Shown here one piece after another: positions 1-7,060 of a stretch of 34,488 nucleotides of DNA. Within the stretch, counting starts at the first letter, position 1. Every line of letters begins with the position of its first letter. Below the pieces are notes generated by a model, which ran no database searches, was not told the origin of the DNA, and saw only the letters and a list, made by a program, of their open reading frames with translations. The stretch is from CBFFRJ01 sp965644225 (GTDB taxonomy: Bacteria > Pseudomonadota > Gammaproteobacteria > Enterobacterales > Enterobacteriaceae). The position numbers and the translations under genes were made by a program. The DNA lies in assembly GCF_965644225.1 (NCBI RefSeq), contig NZ_CBFFRJ010000049.1, positions 1 through 34,488 on the forward strand. The letters are read 5' to 3'.

Positions 1-81
1 GAACCAGATTTAATCTGACAGACACCTGTATAAATAACCGGTAACTGTCAGATCAGGTCTGAGCTAGTACACCTTATGTTC
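1..81. repeat. Inverted repeat at window edge, possible IS end
   Basis: No gene is visible in these bases. A perfect 9-bp inverted repeat, ATCTGACAG at 13-21 and CTGTCAGAT at 45-53, is extended by ACC (24-26) and GGT (40-42) across a 2-nt mismatch. The plus strand then reads to CTAGTACA ending at 71, i.e. a CA end such as IS3-family elements have. The arrangement suggests an insertion-sequence terminus whose body lies left of the window, but no transposase is visible and I cannot name the element. Confidence 0.3.
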
Positions 82-1113
82 TCATAACTGACGATTAAAT
101 CGCACCTTCCTTAACGTCTTCGTCATCCAGGTGCCATTCAAAAACTGCGTCATTCCCGCTGCAGAACTTTTATATACCGTAAGCTGTCCCGTTGAGTTTG
201 CAGAGTCTCTGCAGACAGACGTTGGTTTCCATACTCCCCCAGGATATTTAGCGGCTTCCGCATTAATAACAGCCGCAATACTCTGCGGCATGATACCGCT
301 CCGCTCAGATGCGCGAATAATATCATTCCAGTAAATAACATTCTTCCCTAACATCAAATCATAACGGTTAGGACAAACATGATTCACATGGAGCCTGGGC
401 TTGCCATCGGTATCTCTTCCAACGTTGATGGTATTAAGTGCGGTACTTTCATTTTCAACATTACCTGCCGGACCCGTTAATGCCGCGCTTTTTCCTTTCA
501 CTCTCACCTTTGGGCTTGAGAGCGTCACCTCCATTTTGCCTTCCGGAGGGACAAAGTGGGCAATTTCTTTTATCTTTCCCAGTCCGCTGGATACAGAGAT
601 CTTAATTTCAGCTTCAGCCTCCGCTGTAAAATCACCAATCCGGCCAAGACCATCGGTTATGGATTCGTAAACCTCACCCAGTGCTGAGGTAACTTTAACC
701 TTCAAACCGACAATAGGTTTCTCTATCAGATCCGCAAAAGAGAATGATAACAGACACTGCTTATTATCAATTCTCTCTTCACTTCCCTCTTGACTGTCAT
801 CCAGCGTGTAATGCTTTTGTGGAATTTTTATCTCCTGCCCCGGATAAATTAAGGCCGGATTTTCGATATTGTTATAATCAGCAAGTTCGGCAATTGAGCA
901 ATGATATTCTTTGGCGATTTGTCCAAGCGTATCCCCTTTACGCACAACGACATTTTGCTCATCCGGCGATAATGACCAGATATCATCTAATGGAACAGGC
1001 TTATCCTCCTGATCAAGGTAACATTTCCAGTCAGAAGACCATCCCAGAAAACCATCATATTCTGTCGGTTTATCCTGTGGTCCATCAAAAAGTGGTGTGG
1101 GTTTTGTCGTCAC
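82..1113 (-). CDS. LysM protein with lytic-transglycosylase-like C-terminus, likely T6SS cargo, possibly truncated
   Basis: Predicted peptidoglycan-targeting protein of 343 residues. A LysM domain lies at about 55-98 (V-x-K-G-D-T-L ... Y-P-G-Q-E-I). A transthyretin/Ig-like beta region follows at about 120-208 (I-T-D-G-L-G-R-I-G-D). The C-terminus from about 258 resembles SLT/lysozyme-like enzymes: candidate catalytic Glu286 in VINAE, then S-S-A-A-G-M-T-Q-F-L-N-G-T-W, matching the GxMGLMQF motif of the family. The protein stops 14 residues after that Trp, in a basic tail unlike the fold, so it may be truncated or frameshifted. I chose the GTG at 1113 because GGAG sits 8-9 nt upstream and it begins 4 nt after the vgrG stop; a TTG at 1170 in the same frame would overlap vgrG by 53 nt and has its AGGA too close. 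The gene looks more AT-rich than the core genes. Close coupling to vgrG suggests a VgrG-delivered cell-wall effector; this is inference. No signal peptide is visible. Confidence 0.7.
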   Translation of the reverse strand: MTTKPTPLFDGPQDKPTEYDGFLGWSSDWKCYLDQEDKPVPLDDIWSLSPDEQNVVVRKGDTLGQIAKEYHCSIAELADYNNIENPALIYPGQEIKIPQKHYTLDDSQEGSEERIDNKQCLLSFSFADLIEKPIVGLKVKVTSALGEVYESITDGLGRIGDFTAEAEAEIKISVSSGLGKIKEIAHFVPPEGKMEVTLSSPKVRVKGKSAALTGPAGNVENESTALNTINVGRDTDGKPRLHVNHVCPNRYDLMLGKNVIYWNDIIRASERSGIMPQSIAAVINAEAAKYPGGVWKPTSVCRDSANSTGQLTVYKSSAAGMTQFLNGTWMTKTLRKVRFNRQL

Positions 1114-1117
1114 GTGA

Positions 1118-3322
1118 TTATTCTCCAGTGCAGGGTCTGAATAAAAGTTCGTTACTCTGGATACCGTCAATTCCTTTTAGGGTGCCAAACATATGGTTTA
1201 ATTCAGGCTCTGCTGATGTCAGATTCTCGTCATCTTGCCTGTTTGACTCCCCGGAATGGCCCTCATCTCCTCCGGCACCGCCGTTGCCCTGATCCGTTGA
1301 CGGCTGATCCTCATCCGCTAGCGCCTTGAGCATTCCCGGCATTAACGTTCCGACTGGCGAGCCCGGACTCCCACCGCTGTTAAGGTTGATTTTTGGACCA
1401 CTGATATCCACGCCGCCTGCATGGATGACCACAAATGCGTCCCCGGCTTTCAGAGTGATGCAACGACTCTCCAGCACAATGTTATCTTCCACCCGGATAC
1501 CCAGCACACCGGCCACCTTCTGCGCCATGTCGCCCCTGACCTCCAGACTGTGCATTCCCTCCGTCAGGCTGATGTGATCTCCTCGGGTGGTGTACGCCAG
1601 GGTCCCTTCAACCGTCACCTTACGATCGTTTGCCACGTACAATCCCTCGTCGTGACTGATATCCGTTCGCCGGTCATGCTTCACCTTCACCGTCTGGTTG
1701 TTGCCGACCCTGACATTCCGATCATGCCCCACGGTGATGCTCTGGTTATTCCCGATAGTCTCCGTATGGTCCACCTTCACCCTGGTGGTCCGGTTATTCT
1801 GCACCTCCGTATCCATGTTCTTCTGCGCATGGATATAGACCTGTTCATTCTCCGTCGCATCCTCAAAGCGCAGTTCATTAAACCCCTCGCCCTTGTACGT
1901 CTTCGAGCGGATGGTCATCTGCGTCTTTGTTCCCGGCAGACCGCCCGGCGAGCGGTTATTGTGGTGGTACGTCCGCCCCATGATTATCGGCTGGTCCGGG
2001 TCTCCGTTCAGAAAGTCCACTATCACTTCCTGACCCACCCGCGGAATGGCCAGATTGCCAAATCCCGCGCCCGCCCACGCCTGCGACACCCGTACCCAGC
2101 ACGAGCTGTCCTCATTCCCCGGTGAGTAACGGTCCCAGTGAAAACGCACCCGCACCCGGCCGTACCCGTCGCAGAAGATTTCCTCGCCTTTCGGGCCCGT
2201 CACAATCGCGCTCTGCGGGCCGTCCACTCTGGGTTTTTCCCGTGGCTGTACACGCCATGTCCTGTCCGCCGGTATCGCCTCAAAATAATTACTCAGCGTG
2301 GTTCCGGCTCCCCGACTTCCATGCTGCGCCTGCGGCTGTTCCCCGGTCAGCACACTCCCCACTATCTGCCATTCACGGTTCAGCGGGTCTGACGGATGCC
2401 CGCTCAGGGTGAAACGCTTACCCGGCCACAGGACCGGCGAATGACTGTAGCCCGTCGCGGTCTCGGCATCATTCCGCCAGCCCTCGACCTGATAGCGGGC
2501 AAACACCTTCCCGTGCGCCTCATCCTTAAATCGCCCCGGATAATCAAAGATTTCATACTGCGTCAGCTGTCCGTTCAGGTGCTTCCCGTCATGGGCGTAA
2601 TACGCCGACCAGTGCAGGATATGGAAGGTATAGTCCTGGGTTTCCACTGACGAAGGCCGTATCTGTGCGTGATAGCGGAACTGGCTGATGCACGCCGTTG
2701 ACGCGTCCGTATTGCCGTCCGGATTGAACGGCAGCGGTCTTTCCAGCGCCGACGCCCCGGCCACATCGTCGGTCAGCACCAGCGTCTGCTCCGCGATGTC
2801 CGGTGCGGGCCAGTCATAAAAGAAGATGCCTTCCTCCGCCCACAGCCGCGTCAGGAACGCCAGGTCGCTTTCACCGTACTGCACGCAGAACTCCCGCGCC
2901 GAGTGCGCCTCATAAAAAACCGGCGTCCAGTCAGTGACGCCGTTTTCCTTCAGCAGAATGGAAGAGATAGTCTGGATGTCCTGCTGCTGGAAGATACGGA
3001 AGTTCTGCCGCAGCCCGCAGCGCCAGAGCAGCGGAGAGATAATCAGGTGGTATCCCGTCTGCCAGCGATTGTTTTCACGCAGGGTGAACGCCGTGACAAT
3101 GCCGCTGACCGTGCGTTGTGGTTCATTTCCCTGCCAGAGAGTCAGTACCGCCGTCTTTTCCAGAAAGTCCGTCGCGGCCAGGTCCGGCAGGTTGCTGGCG
3201 ATATCCACCTTCAGCATGAAGGGTTTTGAGTAATGCTGTACCAGACGGAAACTCACCACCGCTATGGCGGTCTCCGCCAGACCGTCGATATTCAGCGTAA
3301 AACGCACGCCCTGTGCTGGCAT
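1118..3322 (-). CDS. vgrG: Type VI secretion spike protein VgrG (TssI)
   Basis: VgrG trimers cap the Hcp tube of the type VI secretion system and carry effectors into target cells. The 734-residue product has the family layout: a gp27-like base (about 1-360, with FCVQYGESDLAFLTRLWAEEGIFF), a gp5 OB-fold (about 385-460, with GYGRVRVRFHWDR and SCWVRVSQAWAGAGFGNLAIPRVGQEVIVDFLNGDPD split across it), then a beta-helix of short repeats rich in G-N-N-Q-x-V/I-x-V (about 490-650) ending at P-K-I-N-L-N-S-G-G-S-P-G. A 78-residue tail (657-734) follows, acidic and Gly/Ser/Asp rich, with no enzymatic domain I recognise; such tails usually load cargo or adaptors. No other T6SS structural gene (tssB, tssC, hcp, clpV) is in the window, so this is an orphan spike locus. 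Its ATG is preceded by GGAA about 11 nt upstream. It reads the same way as sucD but is separated from it by a strong terminator, so it presumably has its own promoter. Confidence 0.95.
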   Translation of the reverse strand: MPAQGVRFTLNIDGLAETAIAVVSFRLVQHYSKPFMLKVDIASNLPDLAATDFLEKTAVLTLWQGNEPQRTVSGIVTAFTLRENNRWQTGYHLIISPLLWRCGLRQNFRIFQQQDIQTISSILLKENGVTDWTPVFYEAHSAREFCVQYGESDLAFLTRLWAEEGIFFYDWPAPDIAEQTLVLTDDVAGASALERPLPFNPDGNTDASTACISQFRYHAQIRPSSVETQDYTFHILHWSAYYAHDGKHLNGQLTQYEIFDYPGRFKDEAHGKVFARYQVEGWRNDAETATGYSHSPVLWPGKRFTLSGHPSDPLNREWQIVGSVLTGEQPQAQHGSRGAGTTLSNYFEAIPADRTWRVQPREKPRVDGPQSAIVTGPKGEEIFCDGYGRVRVRFHWDRYSPGNEDSSCWVRVSQAWAGAGFGNLAIPRVGQEVIVDFLNGDPDQPIIMGRTYHHNNRSPGGLPGTKTQMTIRSKTYKGEGFNELRFEDATENEQVYIHAQKNMDTEVQNNRTTRVKVDHTETIGNNQSITVGHDRNVRVGNNQTVKVKHDRRTDISHDEGLYVANDRKVTVEGTLAYTTRGDHISLTEGMHSLEVRGDMAQKVAGVLGIRVEDNIVLESRCITLKAGDAFVVIHAGGVDISGPKINLNSGGSPGSPVGTLMPGMLKALADEDQPSTDQGNGGAGGDEGHSGESNRQDDENLTSAEPELNHMFGTLKGIDGIQSNELLFRPCTGE

Positions 3323-3594
3323 AATTTATATTCCATTATTTAACTGACACCAGACACATCAGCAATATCAATTATTCATCCTTATTAATTAGACCAGGTA
3401 AATAATTAACAGAGATGGCAACTGGCGGATAAATGTACATTTAAAGATGGAATAAATAATCACGAAAAACAAGCCATTTTATTTTTTTCGGATAACAACC
3501 CTGAATCAATTAAACTGACATTCATAAGATTTATATAATTGATATATATATTTCACCAGAATGATTTATGTTTTCCTTATCGGATTTTATTAAA
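3323..3594. other. AT-rich spacer upstream of vgrG
   Basis: No gene is visible here. The stretch is strikingly AT-rich beside the flanking suc and vgrG genes, with runs such as alternating TA around 3534-3551. It must contain the minus-strand promoter of vgrG, but several TA-rich hexamers fit a -10 equally well and I cannot choose one. AT-rich leaders in front of T6SS genes are typical targets for H-NS silencing; that is inference only. Confidence 0.6.
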
Positions 3595-3627
3595 AAAATA
3601 AAAAAGGCCGCTCTTTGCAGAGCGGCC
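3595..3627 (-). terminator. Terminator of the sdhCDAB-sucABCD operon
   Basis: On the minus strand a perfect 8-bp stem, GGCCGCTC (3627-3620) with GAGCGGCC (3613-3606) and a 6-nt loop, is followed by an uninterrupted T6 and a further T-rich stretch (3605-3590). This is a textbook intrinsic terminator placed about 48 nt after the sucD stop codon. Confidence 0.93.
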
Positions 3628-3674
3628 AACCATGTCGAACATATTACCGCCCCTTTAAAAAGGGGCCTTAAGAC
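3596..3674 (-). ncRNA. sdhX: sucD 3'UTR, probable SdhX-type sRNA
   Basis: In E. coli the 3'UTR of the sdhCDAB-sucABCD mRNA is processed by RNase E into the Hfq-dependent sRNA SdhX (RybD), which couples TCA transcription to acetate metabolism (ackA target). Here the same position holds about 79 nt between the sucD stop and the terminator. It contains a first perfect hairpin GCCCCTTT/AAAGGGGC (3649-3666), a single-stranded linker, and the terminator stem ending in a U-rich tail suited to Hfq. Position and architecture support the call; I cannot verify the seed by alignment, and the 5' end may lie within the end of sucD. Confidence 0.55.
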
Positions 3675-4544
3675 TTATTTGATGATCGATTTCAGCGCTT
3701 CGCCGATATCTGCCAGGCTGCGAACCGTCTTCACGCCAGCCGCTTCCAGAGCAGCAAATTTCTCATCCGCTGTCCCTTTGCCACCCGCGATGATCGCGCC
3801 TGCGTGACCCATACGTTTGCCTTTCGGCGCGGTAACACCGGCGATATAGCCGACGACCGGTTTGGTCACATGATCTTTGATGTACGCGGCCGCTTCTTCT
3901 TCCGCGCTACCGCCGATTTCACCGATCATGACGATCGCTTCGGTCTGCGGATCTTCCTGGAACAGCTTCAGGATATCGATAAAGTTGGAACCCGGGATCG
4001 GGTCGCCGCCGATACCTACGCAGGTGGACTGACCAAAGCCGTAGTCAGTGGTCTGCTTAACCGCTTCATAGGTCAGCGTACCGGAGCGGGAAACGATGCC
4101 CACTTTACCCGGCTGGTGAATGTGCCCCGGCATAATGCCGATTTTGCATTCGCCAGGGGTAATCACGCCCGGACAGTTCGGGCCAATCATCCGCACGCCA
4201 GCCTGATCCAGTTTCACCTTCACGGTAAGCATATCCAGCGTCGGGATGCCTTCGGTAATGGTGATAATCAGTTTGATACCCGCATCAATGGCTTCCAGAA
4301 TGGAATCTTTGCAGAAAGGAGCCGGAACATAGATAACGGAGGCTGTCGCACCGGTGGCTTCGACGGCTTCGCGCACGGTGTTAAACACCGGCAGGCCCAG
4401 ATGAGTGGTGCCGCCTTTGCCTGGCGTCACACCGCCAACCATCTGCGTACCGTAAGCAATGGCTTGTTCTGAGTGGAACGTCCCCTGGCTACCGGTAAAG
4501 CCCTGACAGATAACCTTGGTGTTTTTATCGATTAAAACAGACAT
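3675..4544 (-). CDS. sucD: Succinyl-CoA synthetase, alpha subunit
   Basis: With SucC it converts succinyl-CoA, ADP (or GDP) and phosphate to succinate, CoA and ATP, the substrate-level phosphorylation step of the TCA cycle, in the cytoplasm. The 289-residue product equals the E. coli length. It shows the CoA-binding Rossmann domain (GFTGSQGTFH near the N-terminus, GGVTPGKGG), the GPNCPGVI segment, and the active-site histidine in KGKRMGHAGAI (His247 counting Met), which is phosphorylated during catalysis. The start ATG overlaps the last base of the sucC stop codon (TAATG), so translation is coupled and subunits are made in equal amounts. Last gene of the sdh-suc supra-operon. Confidence 0.98.
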   Translation of the reverse strand: MSVLIDKNTKVICQGFTGSQGTFHSEQAIAYGTQMVGGVTPGKGGTTHLGLPVFNTVREAVEATGATASVIYVPAPFCKDSILEAIDAGIKLIITITEGIPTLDMLTVKVKLDQAGVRMIGPNCPGVITPGECKIGIMPGHIHQPGKVGIVSRSGTLTYEAVKQTTDYGFGQSTCVGIGGDPIPGSNFIDILKLFQEDPQTEAIVMIGEIGGSAEEEAAAYIKDHVTKPVVGYIAGVTAPKGKRMGHAGAIIAGGKGTADEKFAALEAAGVKTVRSLADIGEALKSIIK

Positions 4545-5710
4545 TATTTACCCTCCACTGCGGCAACAACCTGCTGCGCTGCATCCGTCAGACTTTTCGC
4601 TGCAATAATATTCAGGCCGCTGTCAGCCAGGCGTTTGGCGCCCAGTTCCGCGTTATTGCCTTCCAGACGTACCACAACAGGTACGTTAACGCCCACTTCT
4701 TCAACCGCGCCGATGATGCCATCAGCGATCAGGTCGCAACGGACGATACCGCCGAAAATGTTCACCAGCACGGCTTTGACATTGTCGTCGGAGAGAATGA
4801 TTTTAAAGGCTTCAGTCACACGCTCTTTGGTCGCACCGCCGCCCACATCAAGGAAGTTTGCCGGTTCGCCGCCGTGCAGTTTCACGATGTCCATGGTACC
4901 CATCGCCAGACCCGCGCCGTTAACCATGCAGCCGATGTTGCCGTCCAGAGCCACATAGTTCAGCTCCCAGTGAGCAGCCTGCGCCTCACGTGGATCTTCC
5001 TGCGACTGGTCGCGCATCTCGCGCAGATCCGCCTGACGGAACAGGGCGTTACCATCGGCGCCCAGTTTGCCATCGAGGCAGATCAGATCGCCCTGCTTAG
5101 TAATAACCAGCGGGTTGATTTCGATAAGCGCCAGATCGCGCTCAAGGAAAATGGTCGCCAGGCCCATAAAGATCTTGGTGAACTGCTGAACCTGCTTACC
5201 TTCCAGACCCAGTTTGAACGCCAGCTCACGGCCCTGGTACGGCATTGGACCGGCCAGCGGATCGAGGGCGATTTTGTGGATCAGGTGCGGGGTCTCTTCC
5301 GCCACTTTTTCAATTTCCACACCGCCTTCGGTAGAGGCCATAAACACCACACGACGGGAGCTACGATCGACGACCGCGCCCAGGTACAGCTCTTTATCAA
5401 TATCGGTTGCAGCTTCAACCAGGATCTGATTTACCGGCTGACCGTTGGCGTCTGTCTGGTAGGTCACCAGACGTTTACCGAGCCAGTTTTCCGCGAACGC
5501 GCGAATATCTTCTTTGCTGTGAACAACTTTCACGCCACCGGCTTTACCACGACCACCAGCATGCACCTGGCATTTCACTACCCACGGACCGGCACCAATT
5601 TTGGAGGCGGCTTCTTCTGCTTCACGCGGCGTCGTACACGCATAGCCTACTGGCGCAGGCAGACCGTAACGGGCAAAAAGTTGTTTTGCCTGATATTCAT
5701 GTAAGTTCAT
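4544..5710 (-). CDS. sucC: Succinyl-CoA synthetase, beta subunit
   Basis: Nucleotide- and succinate-binding subunit of the SucCD heterotetramer. The 388-residue length is that of E. coli SucC. The N-terminal ATP-grasp fold is clear (MNLHEYQAKQLFARYG, then KCQVHAGGRGKAGGVK), with the metal site in LIEINPLVIT and the C-terminal ligase domain containing GCMVNGAGLAMGTMD and NIFGGIVRCD. It sits 109 nt after sucB, a gap filled by palindromic hairpins, and shares one base with the sucD start. This spacing is the only wide break inside sucABCD. Confidence 0.98.
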   Translation of the reverse strand: MNLHEYQAKQLFARYGLPAPVGYACTTPREAEEAASKIGAGPWVVKCQVHAGGRGKAGGVKVVHSKEDIRAFAENWLGKRLVTYQTDANGQPVNQILVEAATDIDKELYLGAVVDRSSRRVVFMASTEGGVEIEKVAEETPHLIHKIALDPLAGPMPYQGRELAFKLGLEGKQVQQFTKIFMGLATIFLERDLALIEINPLVITKQGDLICLDGKLGADGNALFRQADLREMRDQSQEDPREAQAAHWELNYVALDGNIGCMVNGAGLAMGTMDIVKLHGGEPANFLDVGGGATKERVTEAFKIILSDDNVKAVLVNIFGGIVRCDLIADGIIGAVEEVGVNVPVVVRLEGNNAELGAKRLADSGLNIIAAKSLTDAAQQVVAAVEGK

Positions 5711-5741
5711 GTTCTGTCCATCCGGTTGATAAATGCATTAC

Positions 5742-5805
5742 TTTTCGCCGGGTGACGATTCGCTTACCCGGCCTGCGAAAAACCCGGCAGGCAAACGCTG
5801 CCGGG
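5742..5805. repeat. REP-like palindromes between sucB and sucC, with terminator-like hairpin
   Basis: Two hairpins fill the sucB-sucC gap. One has GCCGGGT (5747-5753) pairing with ACCCGGC (5766-5772), flanked by TTTTCG and CGAAAA. The other is a perfect 8-bp stem CCCGGCAG (5783-5790)/CTGCCGGG (5798-5805). Read on the minus strand, the latter comes first after sucB and is followed directly by T5 (5782-5778), giving the form of an intrinsic terminator inside the operon. E. coli also carries REP sequences at this junction; such elements stabilise upstream mRNA or attenuate. Confidence 0.75.
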
Positions 5806-5819
5806 CGTTACGGCTAAAA

Positions 5820-7046
5820 CTATACGTCGAGCAACAGACGGGTCGGATCTTCCAGCAGATCTTTAATCGCCACTAGGAAGCTGACCGACTCACGACCATC
5901 GATCAGACGGTGATCGTAGGAGAGCGCCAGGTACATCATCGGCAGAATTTCAACTTTGCCATCAACGGCCATTGGGCGGTCTTTGATCGCATGCATCCCG
6001 AGGATCGCGCTCTGCGGTGGGTTGATGATAGGCGTGGACATCAGCGAACCAAAGACGCCGCCGTTGGTGATAGTGAAGTTACCACCGGTCAGGTCTTCAA
6101 CGGTCAGTTTGCCGTCACGGCCTTTAATCGCCAGATCTTTGATCCGTTTTTCAATATCGGCCATACCCAGAGTATCAACGTCACGCAGCACCGGCGTAAC
6201 CAGACCTCGTGGCGTGGAGACCGCCATGCTGACGTCAAAGTAGTTATGATAAACCACGTCATCGCCATCAATTGAGGCGTTCACTTCCGGGAAGCGTTTC
6301 AGGGCTTCCACGACCGCTTTGACGTAGAAAGACATAAAGCCCAGACGGATACCGTGACGTTTTTCAAACGCGTCACCGTACTGCTTACGCAAATCCATAA
6401 TCGGCTTCATGTTCACTTCGTTGAAGGTCGTGAGCATTGCGGTCGAGTTTTTCGCTTCCAGCAGACGTTCCGCCACGCGTTTACGCAGACGGGTCATCGG
6501 CACACGTTTCTCAGAACGACCAGCCAGCTGTGGCGCCGCCGCAGGAGCTAATGGTGCGGCAACTTTGCTCTCTTCGCTCTTCGCCGGGGCTTTCGCCAGA
6601 TGTTTATCAACATCTTCGCGAGTAATTCGACCACCAACACCGGTGCCTTTGATCGCGCTGGCTTCAAGATTGTGCTCTCCCAGCAGGCGACGGATCGCCG
6701 GGCTGAGCGCATCATTGGATTGTTCTTCCAGGGACGCCTGCTGGCGCTGAGCCGGGGTCGACTCTTTGGCGTCAGATTTCGCGCTGCTCTCTTTACCTGC
6801 GCTGTTACCTTCACGCAGGCGACCCAGGATCTGGCGCGAAGTCACGGTAGTACCTTCGTCTTCCAGTACTGCGTCGAGGATGCCGTCCGCCGATGCGGGT
6901 ACTTCCAGTACCACTTTGTCAGTTTCGATTTCTACCAACACTTCATCACGTTGGACGCTATCGCCCGGTTTTTTGTGCCAGGTCGCAACGGTCGCATCAG
7001 CAACGGACTCAGGCAGGTCGGGTACAAGAATATCTACGCTACTCAT
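5820..7046 (-). CDS. sucB: 2-oxoglutarate dehydrogenase E2, dihydrolipoyl succinyltransferase
   Basis: Core E2 of the 2-oxoglutarate dehydrogenase complex, transferring the succinyl group from E1 to CoA through a swinging lipoyl arm. The order of domains in 408 residues is a single lipoyl domain (about 1-80, lipoyl-lysine Lys44 in ETDKVVLEV), a charged Ala/Ser/Glu/Lys linker (about 82-110), the peripheral-subunit binding domain (LSPAIRRLL ... GGRITREDVDKHL), a second Ala/Pro linker, and the catalytic CAT domain ending with SYDHRLIDGRE, which holds the active-site His and Asp. It is 3 residues longer than E. coli SucB, within the linkers. AAGGAT precedes the ATG, and the gene starts 14 nt after sucA. 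E3 (lpd) is encoded elsewhere. Confidence 0.98.
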   Translation of the reverse strand: MSSVDILVPDLPESVADATVATWHKKPGDSVQRDEVLVEIETDKVVLEVPASADGILDAVLEDEGTTVTSRQILGRLREGNSAGKESSAKSDAKESTPAQRQQASLEEQSNDALSPAIRRLLGEHNLEASAIKGTGVGGRITREDVDKHLAKAPAKSEESKVAAPLAPAAAPQLAGRSEKRVPMTRLRKRVAERLLEAKNSTAMLTTFNEVNMKPIMDLRKQYGDAFEKRHGIRLGFMSFYVKAVVEALKRFPEVNASIDGDDVVYHNYFDVSMAVSTPRGLVTPVLRDVDTLGMADIEKRIKDLAIKGRDGKLTVEDLTGGNFTITNGGVFGSLMSTPIINPPQSAILGMHAIKDRPMAVDGKVEILPMMYLALSYDHRLIDGRESVSFLVAIKDLLEDPTRLLLDV

Positions 7047-7060
7047 TATTTATCCTTTAT

